DNA from: Arthrobacter sp. SLBN-100
GTDB taxonomy: Bacteria > Actinomycetota > Actinomycetes > Actinomycetales > Micrococcaceae
DNA: 64,000 nucleotides
Direction: 5' to 3'
NCBI RefSeq assembly: GCF_006715305.1
Contig: NZ_VFMY01000001.1
Coordinates: 4,030,001 to 4,094,000, forward strand
Shown here: one piece after another, positions 34,696 through 42,853 of the stretch
Numbering within the stretch: position 1 is the first letter of the stretch
How the letters are laid out: every line of letters begins with the position of its first letter
Position numbers and translations under genes: made by a program
Notes under the pieces: generated by a model
Databases searched by the model: none
The model's input: only the letters and a program-made list of their open reading frames with translations
Told to the model about the DNA's origin: nothing

Positions 34696-34911
34696 ATGGG
34701 CTGGATTTCCAGACAACCAGCAGCACGGCTGACCACAATCGTCCTCAGCCTCGGCCTCATTGCGACTGCGCCCTACGGGAGCGCATCGGAAAGCACAGTA
34801 CCTCCAGCATCAAATGGATGGCAGGACGTCTCGAGTCAGCAGGATCATCCGGCCACGCCGCTGAAAGGCTCTCCCGAACTCTGGAAGTTTCGTCGCCTCA
34901 CCCAAAGATGA
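34696..34911 (+). CDS. Small secreted protein or peptide
   Basis: 71 codons from ATG 34696, preceded by a perfect AGGAGG at optimal spacing. RQPAARLTTIVLSLGLIATA then PYGSASES is a clear signal peptide with a likely cleavage after GSA. The mature part is about 42 residues, hydrophilic, with no cysteines. It is divergent from the two-component operon and upstream of two membrane-protein genes, so it may belong to the regulon. It could also be the 5' remnant of a longer secreted protein. Confidence 0.5.
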   Translation: MGWISRQPAARLTTIVLSLGLIATAPYGSASESTVPPASNGWQDVSSQQDHPATPLKGSPELWKFRRLTQR

Positions 34912-35020
34912 GCCGGCAAAGATCCGCCCACCCCGCATCCTGGACTCCGTCCGACCGGCGTGGACGTCCGCACCAAACAACTCGCCACTGTGGCACCACC
35001 ATCAAAGGAAAGGAATCATC

Positions 35021-35782
35021 ATGAAAACCCGTCCAGACCGAGCAAACGAAATTCAATCCGAGGGCCATAGGAGCACGGGACAGCCGGCGCCGGGGGGAGC
35101 CGTCACCGTCATGGACAGGGTCGGAGCCTTGAGCGGCACCGCCTATTTCATCTTGGCAAACACCGCTATCGCCATAGGCTCAGACCCCAACTTGCCTGAC
35201 GTGCCGACGGGCCAGGAGAGCCTGGATTCTTTCGTACGTATGGCCGTAAACCCGGCCGCCCAGGCCGCGATCAGCATGAAACTGCTGGCCTTCGCAGCCT
35301 GGATGACTTTCGTGGGTTACGTTTGTTGGCGCCTGCGTGATGCGGGTTGGGTTGCCGCGGTGGGCATGGCCGGTGCAGTTGTCCAGATTGCTGTGAAACT
35401 CGGTTCCGCCGGCCCTCTTATTTCAGGATATTCCCTGCGTGACCAGATTTCGCCGGAGCAGGCCGCGTTAGTCAACCAGATAGGCAAGGTCGATTTCATG
35501 GTCGGCCTGCTGCCAGCCGGACTGTTCGTGCTCTGCGTCGCGCTGGCAGCCCTCAAAACGAAGGAGTTGGGCCGGGCACTGGCATGGTCCGGCATCGTCA
35601 TCGGGGCGGGCAACATCGTCACTGCGGTAGTAATTGGCGCCAATATCCCGGAGTCCGGCTTCGCGCCGTCCTACCTACTGATCCTGGTGTGGGAATTGGT
35701 GATCAGCCTGCGCTGGGGCTTCGCCCGCAACCACTCAAGGTCTCGGGCGGCTGTCAGCCCGGCAAACCCCGTCGTCAGCTAG
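35021..35782 (+). CDS. Multi-pass membrane protein (DUF4386-like)
   Basis: 253 residues after AAAGGAAAGG. About six membrane helices: GALSGTAYFILANTAIAIGS, a segment with KLLAFAAWMTFVGYVCWRL, GWVAAVGMAGAVVQIAVKLG, FMVGLLPAGLFVLCVALAAL, GIVIGAGNIVTAVVIGANI and a last one. The arrangement is like the DUF4386 family of small sensory or permease-like membrane proteins. It is followed by another membrane protein after 10 bp, so both are probably co-transcribed. The divergent two-component system is a likely regulator. Confidence 0.7.
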   Translation: MKTRPDRANEIQSEGHRSTGQPAPGGAVTVMDRVGALSGTAYFILANTAIAIGSDPNLPDVPTGQESLDSFVRMAVNPAAQAAISMKLLAFAAWMTFVGYVCWRLRDAGWVAAVGMAGAVVQIAVKLGSAGPLISGYSLRDQISPEQAALVNQIGKVDFMVGLLPAGLFVLCVALAALKTKELGRALAWSGIVIGAGNIVTAVVIGANIPESGFAPSYLLILVWELVISLRWGFARNHSRSRAAVSPANPVVS

Positions 35783-35792
35783 GGCTAGGGAC

Positions 35793-36335
35793 ATGTCAAA
35801 GGGAGCCAAGAGCGGGCTGCCGTGGCTTCCTGCCGCATGTTTCGTCATTCTTCTGCCTTGCTGCATGGTCGTGTGCCTGGATCTTTACCCAGGCACCACC
35901 TGCATCTATGCCGCATCCTCCGCGGTGGTTCTTCTCGCTGCGGGAGTCGTTCTGGCATTAAAACCATTACCAGCCGGAGCGCTGCCGGCCGCCATGCCGG
36001 AGGGACACCAGGACCAGTTGAAATATGCAGTCCGCTCCGGCGTCCTGCCGCTGGCCAGCCTGTTTAGTGACTGGCGCGATGACCTCGCTCAACAGGGGAG
36101 GACGTACTCGCTGGCCCTCCGGGTGCTCCCGACCGGGACAGCGTTGGTCATCGTCATCGATGGCTACGGTATTCTTCGTGACCCCGCAGGGGACCTCTTT
36201 TTCCTCTGCTGCGCCGTGGCCACCGCAACATTGGGGGTTGCGGTGTTTGCATTCTCAACGGCCCGGCTGAAAAACGTTGACGCCTTGGAGGAAAAGTTGC
36301 GTGAACAGATCCGCCTACTGGATAGCCATCCCTGA
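35793..36335 (+). CDS. Membrane protein of unknown function
   Basis: 180 residues starting 10 bp after the previous stop. Four hydrophobic segments: LPWLPAACFVILLPCCMVVC, AASSAVVLLAAGVVLALKPL, ALRVLPTGTALVIVIDGYGI, and FFLCCAVATATLGVAVFAFS. A charged central loop carries HQDQLKYAVRSGVLPLASLF, and the C-terminus is a short amphipathic helix (ALEEKLREQIRLLDSHP). Not recognised. Probably expressed with the preceding gene. Confidence 0.7.
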   Translation: MSKGAKSGLPWLPAACFVILLPCCMVVCLDLYPGTTCIYAASSAVVLLAAGVVLALKPLPAGALPAAMPEGHQDQLKYAVRSGVLPLASLFSDWRDDLAQQGRTYSLALRVLPTGTALVIVIDGYGILRDPAGDLFFLCCAVATATLGVAVFAFSTARLKNVDALEEKLREQIRLLDSHP

Positions 36336-36801
36336 CTGTGTATTTCACCGGGCCATGTGGTCCGGACGGGCTCCGGGACCATACGGAAGTTTGGCACCTG
36401 GCCAGCGGGCCGCCGTCGTAAGTCATGACGGCGGCCCGTCGGCTTTGTTGCTGAGGATTGCCTTGGGTGCGAATTATTGCGGACACTGCCTGGCCGCGGA
36501 GGGCGAGATCGTAAATAAGTTGCTGAACTTCCCGCTCTTGGCCGCTAGTTCCGGGGGGCGGGACTTGGGAAGCCGTGAGTCGTTTGCCTGGAGGAGCAGG
36601 AATGGGCCGACGGGCCGCGGGCGATGCTGCGGATATCGGTTCTTTCACCCCAGGTGGTCTAGCTGGGCTTATAGGCTGCGCTGCCTTTGCTTCATCACAG
36701 CTATCGCCCTCCGATGCCCCCTACCCGAACTTGTAATGAGCGTGAGGTGACGCGCGGACACTCCGTCGTGAAGTGAGGACGCAGTCTTGGATGGAAGCCG
36801 C
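36336..36801. other. Intergenic region with repeated hairpin
   Basis: 466 bp. It contains the hairpin at 36401-36446, a homologue of that at 25315-25359. No gene is supported between 36450 and 36801. Confidence 0.4.
36401..36446 (+). terminator. GC-rich hairpin terminator (copy of 25315 element)
   Basis: GGGCCGCCGTC (36407-36417) pairs with GACGGCGGCCC (36427-36437), extended by GCCAGC/GTCGGC, and is followed by TTTGTT. Flanks (GGCACCTG before, GATTGCC after) also match the copy at 25305-25380. Confidence 0.7.
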
Positions 36802-37470
36802 TCACCTGGCCGAGCCTTCTATCGGGAGCCCTGCCGCCTTCCATTCGGGGAAGCCTTCCTCGAGCCTTGCGGCGACGCGCCCTTCATTCGTGAGCAGCCG
36901 CACGGCCTCATCGGCATACAGGCAATATGGTCCGCGGCAGTAGGCAACGATTTCGCTCGCCTGGGGAACCTCGCGCAGTCGGGACTTGACCTCCGGCAAG
37001 GGCACGGAAATCGCATTTGGGATATGTCCGGCCTCGTATTCGGGCAGCGGCCGCACGTCCAGCACTACGACGTCGCCCTGCCGAAGCCGCAGAAGCAGTT
37101 CGTCGCGCGTGATCATGCTCAGCTCGGCACGATCGCCGACGTAGGCACGCACCAGCTCGCCCAGCTCCCCGGGGTGGGCTTCGGCTGTTTCGCGAAGTGC
37201 CCTCCATAGCCGCTCCACTGCCGGGCTGGCCAGGGAATAGTAGATCCGCGTCCCCGAACGCCGGGACGAGGCGAGGCCGGCCCGCAGCAAGCGCTGCAGG
37301 TGCTGGGATGTGTTGGCGGTACTCTGGTGGATCTCTCCGGCGAGCTCCTCGACCGACCGCTCGCCCTGGCCAAGGACATCGATCAGCTGTGCCCGCCGGC
37401 CGTTCCCCAAGGCCTTGGCAGCTTCTACGAGGGCGTCGTAAAGCGCATCCTTAGCCTGCTGGTCGCCCAC
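36802..37470 (-). CDS. ArsR-family regulator fused to a rhodanese domain
   Basis: 222 residues from GTG 37470 after AGGAGGGG. Residues about 12-95 are an ArsR winged helix (AAKALGNGRRAQLIDVLGQG, STANTSQHLQRLLRAGLASS, RRSGTRIYYSLAS). Residues 120-218 are a rhodanese domain with aspartate VVVLDVRPLPEYEAGHIPNA and active-site Cys178 in VAYCRGPYC, plus Cys183. This fused family senses sulfane sulfur or reactive sulfur. It is divergent from a 4TM protein across two palindromes and probably represses it and itself. Confidence 0.88.
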   Translation of the reverse strand: MGDQQAKDALYDALVEAAKALGNGRRAQLIDVLGQGERSVEELAGEIHQSTANTSQHLQRLLRAGLASSRRSGTRIYYSLASPAVERLWRALRETAEAHPGELGELVRAYVGDRAELSMITRDELLLRLRQGDVVVLDVRPLPEYEAGHIPNAISVPLPEVKSRLREVPQASEIVAYCRGPYCLYADEAVRLLTNEGRVAARLEEGFPEWKAAGLPIEGSAR

Positions 37471-37483
37471 TCGCCCCTCCTAT

Positions 37484-37546
37484 TCAAGAGATCTCTTGAC
37501 AAGCCTACCGTCATGGGTTTCTTATTCAAGTATCTACTTGAATAAG
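37484..37546. promoter_or_regulatory. Two palindromic operators for the ArsR-rhodanese regulator
   Basis: TCAAGAGATCTCTTGA (37484-37499) is a perfect 16-bp palindrome. CTTATTCAAGTA (37521-37532) and TACTTGAATAAG (37535-37546) form a perfect 12-2-12 inverted repeat. Both contain TTCAAG/CTTGA half-sites, and they lie between the divergent regulator and 4TM gene. ArsR dimers bind such sites; binding here is inferred. Confidence 0.75.
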
Positions 37547-37553
37547 AAAGGAA

Positions 37554-38057
37554 GTGGTGGTCGTGCCCACCATGCAAACTCCCCAACGGCAACAGTCCAA
37601 CCTCCGGACAGGAGCAGCTCTCATGGCGCTGGCCGGCCTGGCTTTCGTCGGGTATGCCGTGATCTTCCTGGTCATGAACTTCACGGACGCCTTCCTCGAA
37701 CTGGGCATCGGGCCCGATCAAGTGGACAAGGGCAAGGCGGAGATCGAGGCGTTCAGCCCGCAGCTGTATCACTACATCAGCCATCTTCACATCGCGGTCA
37801 GCGGCTTCATTGCTGCGACCGGGCTGGCTGTTGCAGGCCTTTCCTGGTATGGGGTGCGCCGCGGAGAACGGTGGGCTTTCGTTACTGCCGTTATTGTCCC
37901 GGTCGTCGCACTCGCGGTGGCTCTTCCCGCGCACTACCCGTGGGGTCTGGCCACGCTGGGGCACCTCGGCCTGATCTACCTCGCCGTCCTCATTTTCCTG
38001 GTAGGGGTTGTGGCAGCCTACAGCGGACTCCGAAGCCACGCGGTGACAGACCACTGA
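37554..38057 (+). CDS. Four-TM membrane protein under ArsR-rhodanese control
   Basis: Up to 167 residues. GTG 37554 lies too close to the AAAGGAA site; GTG 37563 or ATG 37572 (MQTPQRQQSN) fit better. Four helices: ALMALAGLAFVGYAVIFLVM, ISHLHIAVSGFIAATGLAVA, WAFVTAVIVPVVALAVALPA, and LIYLAVLIFLVGVVAAYSG. The first loop carries FTDAFLELGIGPDQ and HYISHLH has two histidines that could bind metal or sulfur compounds. Family not named. Single-gene transcript ending in a terminator. Confidence 0.75.
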   Translation: MVVVPTMQTPQRQQSNLRTGAALMALAGLAFVGYAVIFLVMNFTDAFLELGIGPDQVDKGKAEIEAFSPQLYHYISHLHIAVSGFIAATGLAVAGLSWYGVRRGERWAFVTAVIVPVVALAVALPAHYPWGLATLGHLGLIYLAVLIFLVGVVAAYSGLRSHAVTDH

Positions 38058-38371
38058 CACTCACGCGCCTGGCTGATCCCGTAATCCAGCCAGGCGTTCT
38101 GTCATGCACCGGGCGAATCAGGCCATCGTCCAAGTTCTGTGGAAAAGCCTTCTACAGAATGTCGTCTCAGTCTTAAGTGGCCGAACGCTCCCTGGACCTG
38201 CAGGAGTAGCAGGAGAAGTCCTGAGAGCCGGCAGGAAGATTGGGGCCATTAAAAACTTTGCTGTTCAAACCGCCTGCGACCACAGTGAGGTTGCCAAGGC
38301 GGTGGATGCGTTTGTCACGCTCCGTCTATCGGACAACATCGTCACGGACACCCCCAGTTCCTGCGCCTGAT
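38058..38371. other. Gap after the 4TM gene
   Basis: 314 bp. The first part holds the terminator at 38066-38105. The rest (an 88-codon plus-strand frame, 38104-38370) has no family features and probably is not a gene. Confidence 0.4.
38066..38105 (+). terminator. Rho-independent terminator
   Basis: CGCCTGGCTG (38066-38075) pairs with CAGCCAGGCG (38087-38096), followed by TTCTGT, 9 bp after the 4TM gene's stop. Confidence 0.8.
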
Positions 38372-38408
38372 TGATTTTGTTCCGGTTCATCCCGGGATGC
38401 GGGAGTAG
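38372..38408 (+). repeat. 3' tail of a second copy of the 11700 gene
   Basis: 37 bp ending in a TAG match 11990-12026 (end of the small unknown gene) with five mismatches; both encode DFVPV-PGM-E before the stop. The rest of the gene is absent. It marks the left edge of the mosaic block. Confidence 0.65.
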
Positions 38409-38427
38409 CGACCGTCGAGGCTACTTA

Positions 38428-39160
38428 TCAGGACACCCCCGCTTTCGCCGCCTGCTTGGCGTTCATCCACTCGCTCATCCAGGGAGCCCGGACGCTGGAG
38501 GTGATCCGGCAGTCGGCCACGAAGGTTCCCTTGGCGCCGCCATCGATCCAGTCCGTGAGCGCCGAAAGGTCCGCCAGCGACCGGATGATCGCCGACTCGG
38601 CGCCGAGCGCCCGGGCAATCCCGCTGAAGTCCACCTCGGGAATCAGCATCGGCTTTTCGGTCAGGCCCTGAGAGCCGTACTGATGGATTTCGGCTCCATA
38701 GGCGGCATCGTTGTAGATCACCACGATGGCGCTCTTCGCCGCACCGATGAGTGATTCGAGGTCGGCCAGACCCATCAGGAAACCGCCGTCGCCGGATGCC
38801 AGCACCAGAGTCCGGCCGTCCTCCACCGCAAGGGCCGCCCCTACGGCGCTGGCGAGGCCCAGCCCAATGGCTTGGAACGGGGTCCCCACCATCACCAGGT
38901 CCTGCGGCCGCGGGATGTTCCAGTACATGGGTGCCCAACCCATGAAGTGCCCTCCATCTTGGACCACCGTGCGGCGCTCCGGCAGCACGGCATCCAGCGC
39001 CATGGCGAGGGCGCGCGGGTCCAGCCGGCCGTCCGAGGTGTCGTCGGAGCCTGGGTGGTGGGCCGGTCCTTCGGCCAGCCGCTTGCGGGCTTCCGCGCGC
39101 CAGGCATCCGCCGCCGCCTCACCCTTCAGCAGCTGGAGCAGACGCCCCGCGGCGGCCTTG
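38428..39160 (-). pseudogene. TPP-dependent enzyme, 3' part only (paralogue of 51040-52698)
   Basis: Encodes the last about 243 residues of an acetolactate-synthase-like TPP enzyme: DGGHFMGWAPMYWNIPRPQD, LASGDGGFLMGLADLESLIG, and IVVIYNDAAYGAEIHQYG, ending at TGA 38428-38430. The DNA is nearly identical to 51063-51775. The match stops at about 39158, where sequence switches to an HNH nuclease on the other strand, so the N-terminal 300 residues, with the cofactor-binding glutamate, are missing. The GDG...ND TPP motif is intact but the protein cannot fold as an enzyme. Confidence 0.9.
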
Positions 39161-39719
39161 ACCTACACCAGCAGCGTCCCGTGCACGGTTAAGACCGGCG
39201 TGCTCGCGGATCCGTACACGGGCGCCACCATTCACTTTGTCCGCGGCACCACCACGAGCAGCGCCGTGCAGATCGACCATGTGGTGGCGCTCAGCGACGC
39301 GTGGCAGAAGGGCGCGCAGCAGCTGACCGCGGACGTGCGGACGGCGTTCGCGAACGATCCGCTGAACCTCCAGGCGACCGACGGTCCCACCAACATGCAA
39401 AAGGGCGACGGCGACGCGGCCACCTGGCTGCCACCCAGCAAGGGCGTCCGCTGTGAGTACGTCGCGCGGCAGGTTTCCGTGAAGGCGAAGTACAGCCTTT
39501 GGTTGACGCAGGCTGAGCACGACGCGATCGCAAACATCCTCGCAGGCTGCCCCGGCCAGCGGGGCCCCGGCCTCCGTTCAGGCGGCGGCCCCCGCTCCCG
39601 TCTACTACGCTAACTGTGCAGAAGTGGTGGCCGCCGGAGCTGCGCCGTTGTATGCCGGTACCCACGGCTATCGCTCCCGGGTGGACGGTGACGGTGACGG
39701 GGTGGCCTGCGAGGGATAA
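39161..39719 (+). pseudogene. HNH-Excalibur nuclease, 5'-truncated and frameshifted (paralogue of 23864-24672)
   Basis: Begins abruptly at TYTSSVPCTVKTGVLADPYT, then VRGTTTSSAVQIDHVVALSD, AWQKGAQQL, and NLQATDGPTNMQKGDGDAAT, shifts frame near 39565, and ends with YYANCAEVVAAGAAPLYAGT and DGDGDGVACEG. The signal peptide is missing. Unlike the other copy, the HNH region here is uninterrupted and the TAA is absent (KAKYSLW). The two copies carry different lesions. Confidence 0.85.
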
Positions 39720-39773
39720 TTGCCGGGCTCGGGCGCCATTGACAGCCCCAAAGGCCGGCGGGACGCTCGACTC

Positions 39774-40947
39774 ATGCCCCGCGGGAGAACGTCACGTTTC
39801 CTGAACATCCAGCCTTTTGGCATCGAGAAGGCGGCGGCCGCTGCCGGCGATGACCCTGAAGTGCTGGGGGTGGAGAACCTGGACACGGACATTGCCCCGC
39901 CGCCTTCCGCAGTGGCCGTGACCCGCGAGGCTGTCGGCCGCCGGGATGCGAACAGCTGGCTGCCCTTCACCGGACTCGGGCAGTTGCGTGAAGCGGTTGC
40001 GGACCAGCTCAGCGCGCAAACAGGCCGCGCTTATGACCCCGCAACGGAGGTGGCCATCACGGGCGGCGCGCTCGCCGGCCTTCTCAGCACCCTTCTGGCC
40101 ACGGTGGATCACGGCGACGAAGTGGTAGTCACCGATCCGACGTACGCGGGGTTCATCAACCGGATCAGGCTCGCCAACGCGGCGCCCGTCTTCCTGCCGC
40201 TCATGGTGGTCGACGGCCACTGGCGGCTGGACCTGGAAGGATGGCTCCGGCCGTCACAAAAAAGACGCCTGCCCTGCTTCTGATGAGTTCGTCCATGCCG
40301 TCCGGGCATGTGTTCAGCGATGCCGAATGGAACGCCGTCGCGGAAGCCTGTTCGGCGGCCGATTGCTGGTTGTTGTACGACGCGGCCATGGACAGGATTC
40401 TCTTCGACAGCCTGCAGTCCCGCCACCCGCCGTCGTTGGAGCAGTTGGCGGAGCGAACCATCACGCTCGGCGGAGTATCCAAGAACTTCCGGATGATCGG
40501 GTGGCGCGTCGTTGGGCGGTGGGACCGGCAGAAGTGATGCGGGATGTGGCGCTTGCGGCAACGTACAACACCACGGTGGCCAGCGGCTTCGGACAACTTG
40601 GCGCCGCCGCCGCGCTGTTGGCTTCCAAGGACGGCGGCCAGGGCGACGGCGTGGCCACTGCGGTGGCGGACTGGCAGGCACGGCGGGACTTGATTCTGCG
40701 GGAACTGGAGGGGCTCCCGGTGGTCAAGCCCGACGGCGGGTGGTCGCTCCTGGTAAACGCGAGCGCCCTCGGATTGAAAGCGCCCGAACTTGCGCAACGG
40801 CTGTTCCAGCACGCACGGATTGCCGCGACCCCGATGACGCAGTGGGGACAGCAGGTGGCACCGGACTACGTCCGCTTGGTCTTCGCCACTGAGCGGCTGG
40901 AGCGCCTGAGCGGAATCGGGGACCGCTTCGGCGCGGCGCTGCGGTGA
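39774..40947 (+). pseudogene. PLP-dependent aminotransferase, two frameshifts (paralogue of 56177-57352)
   Basis: ATG 39774 begins MPRGRTSRFLNIQPFGIEKA. GGALAGLLSTLLATVDHGDE and VVVTDPTYAGFINRIRLANA follow. A shift at about 40235 moves to TKKTPALLLMSSSMPSGHVF and WLLYDAAMDRI; a second near 40510, just after the PLP-lysine motif TLGGVSKNFRMIGWRV, moves to the last frame, ending GDRFGAALR at 40947. It is a class I/II aminotransferase by the P-Y-GF and SKN--MIGWR motifs. The upstream 36 bp also match the other copy, including ATTGACAGCCCCAAAGGCCG. Confidence 0.85.
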
Positions 40948-40961
40948 GCCCAGCGGCATGA

Positions 40962-41265
40962 TCACCAGGTAACAGTTCCCGCGGCCCCGTGCACCGTGGC
41001 GCTCTGCAGCGCGGGCAAACTGTCGGGCCGGGGCCTGCTCCGGATCCTCAACCCGCAGATAGTTCAAGATCATCCCCCTGGCTGCCCCTGATCCCGGCCA
41101 AATGGCACCGCTAAGTGCCGCAGTTCCAGGACCCTGATGGTGGTCATGTTGTGCGGAAGCCCCGCAGGACCGCCTCCAGCTCGCGCGGCTTGGCAATCCC
41201 GCGCAGCAGCCTGCGGGCTGCGGCGAGCATCAGGTATCCCATGGAAGGGGCGGGCAGGGTGAACT
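40962..41265 (-). pseudogene. Rph/PEP-synthase-like gene remnant with internal deletions
   Basis: Three blocks match the gene at 12119-14875 in order: its last about 45 bp (stop TCA at 40962-40964), a piece around 12860-12925, and a piece around 13145-13290 (VLRG-PHNVTTM region). The sequence between them is deleted. The neighbour order, small unknown gene tail then Rph 3' end, is the same as at 11990-12119. Confidence 0.8.
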
Positions 41266-41631
41266 TGATGAGCACACCACCACCATTACCGCCACCGACG
41301 TGTAGGCCGGACGTTCGCGGAGACCCTGACGTTCCAGGTCGCTGGGTTGCGGCTAACGCTGTCCAACTAAAGGCGGGCAGGGGAGCCCTGGAACGAGGTC
41401 TGTGCCAGGGCTTTCGGTGGACGTACGACGGCGGCGCTTGGGATGGGTGCACGGGCGCAGTCATCCCGCGCTGCTGGAAAGAGGGTTCCGTGATTCGACC
41501 GAAGAGCGTCGCGGTAACGTCACCGTAACGGAGCCTGTCGTGTACTGGCCACAGGGGCTGCATACGAGTAGCGGCATACTCCGTGAGCCGCTGAAAAACC
41601 TCGTATGTCGCTGAGCGGGAGGGGAAACGCT
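41266..41631. other. Gap before the tyrosinase locus
   Basis: 366 bp. No convincing gene or repeat. It should hold the promoter of the gene at 41632. Confidence 0.4.
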
Positions 41632-42402
41632 ATGCCTCAGCAGCACGGGCACGAGCACGGCGGACACGGCCATGGCGGGAACGGCACGATAGGTGTCCAC
41701 GGCATGTTGCTGTTTGGACAGGACACCCTTTACCTGTCACACCTGCCGATGTTCCAGAGACCGCACAATTTTCAGGTGATCCTCGAGGTGGGGTTCGATG
41801 ACGCCGCGGACGAGGTCCTTCGGGCAGACCGCCATTCCAACGCTGACGGCCTGTACACATTCGAGCCCGCCAAGTTCCACATCACCGAGCTCGACCCTAG
41901 GAGAGCGGGCCCGGAACGTTCCTCTGTTGAAGGGGTCATTCACCAGGGTCATTTCGAGCGCGGAGGCCAGGCTCTTGCCCGCGCGGTGGCCGCGGTCCGC
42001 AATGTCGTCTATTTCCAGGAGTTGGACCCGACGGCCGAACACGCGTCGGACCAGGAGTTGACGTATCTTTGCTTTGGACGCGCTGGACAACTGCACCTCG
42101 CCCATCGGATAACGGCCAGTCCGGACTTCGACCAGGTCCTCGTTGCGCGGCTGGTCCCTGGCACAGCGACGGACCAGGCTGGACGGCCCATTGGCGAGGA
42201 CGTGAGCGGGCAATTCAACCAGGCAGTGCCGGTGGCATTCCGGGATCACGCCGACACCCCGCAGTCCCGGCTGGCTCCCAAAGAGACTGCCGAGGCAAAT
42301 TTCTTCCAGACCGTCGGGCCGAAGGGGTTCCACGGCTTCCGTGTCCAGGTGGAGATCGAGCGGGAGCTGTACTTCGAATCAGGTGAGCTTGGGTCCGCCT
42401 GA
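41632..42402 (+). CDS. Unknown protein with His-rich metal-binding N-terminus, tyrosinase-linked
   Basis: 256 residues from ATG 41632 after GGGAGGGG. The N-terminus PQQHGHEHGGHGHGGNG has six histidines in 15 residues, a likely Cu/Zn/Ni-binding tail. The remainder (GVHGMLLFGQDTLYLSHLPM, FQRPHNFQVILEV, and GFHGFRVQVEIERELYF) belongs to a conserved uncharacterised family. No signal peptide. First gene of a run leading to the tyrosinase; by analogy with Streptomyces MelC1, a His-rich copper donor, it may deliver copper, but it has no similarity to MelC1. Confidence 0.75.
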   Translation: MPQQHGHEHGGHGHGGNGTIGVHGMLLFGQDTLYLSHLPMFQRPHNFQVILEVGFDDAADEVLRADRHSNADGLYTFEPAKFHITELDPRRAGPERSSVEGVIHQGHFERGGQALARAVAAVRNVVYFQELDPTAEHASDQELTYLCFGRAGQLHLAHRITASPDFDQVLVARLVPGTATDQAGRPIGEDVSGQFNQAVPVAFRDHADTPQSRLAPKETAEANFFQTVGPKGFHGFRVQVEIERELYFESGELGSA

Positions 42403-42425
42403 GCAGGAACGTTACGGAGGCAGAG

Positions 42426-42833
42426 GTGAACCAGGACAGCCCGTTCGAAGGACTCTGGAGCTACAGGAGTTTCAGGAACGACCCGGACCTGTCTACGGAG
42501 TTCAATGCCCTGAGGTTTGGGGCGGGCACCCTGAACCTGATGACCCCGGAAGTCGGCCACGTGGCGGGCAGCCTCGGGGGTGAAGGCTGGCGTCTGGATC
42601 TGACCGGAGGGTACGACTACGGCAACCCGTTTGCCCTGCGGTTCCAAGGCTTAGGCGAAATCGGCGGTGAACTGTGGGTCTATGACTACGTGGGATACCT
42701 GGTGCCTCTGTGGCCCCACGGCGTGGACCAAATACCTGCCATTACGGGGTCTGTCATCCGGACTGCCCCACACTCGAAAGGCCAGGCGACGGCTGGCTAC
42801 GTGGCGTCATTCATCGCCGTCAGACAGTCCTAA
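42426..42833 (+). CDS. Small unknown protein in the tyrosinase locus
   Basis: 135 residues from GTG 42426 after a GGAGGCAGAG site, 23 bp behind the His-rich gene. FEGLWSYRSFRNDPDLSTEF, LNLMTPEVGHVAGSLGG, GYDYGNPFALRFQGLGEIGG and DYVGYLVPLWPHGVDQIPAI suggest an all-beta, lipocalin- or avidin-like barrel, rich in aromatic residues. Twenty bp before the tyrosinase start, with its own AGGAGG. Function unknown; a binding or chaperone role for the tyrosinase or its product is inferred from position. Confidence 0.7.
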   Translation: MNQDSPFEGLWSYRSFRNDPDLSTEFNALRFGAGTLNLMTPEVGHVAGSLGGEGWRLDLTGGYDYGNPFALRFQGLGEIGGELWVYDYVGYLVPLWPHGVDQIPAITGSVIRTAPHSKGQATAGYVASFIAVRQS

Positions 42834-42853
42834 AACACGAGGAGGTCACAGCC

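Noticed and set aside
36154..36648. 164-codon minus-strand frame over the 36401 hairpin
   Set aside because: Crosses the terminator and the end of a real gene; no family pattern.
38104..38370. 88-codon plus-strand frame after the 4TM gene
   Set aside because: Starts inside the terminator region and lacks any family or ribosome-site support.
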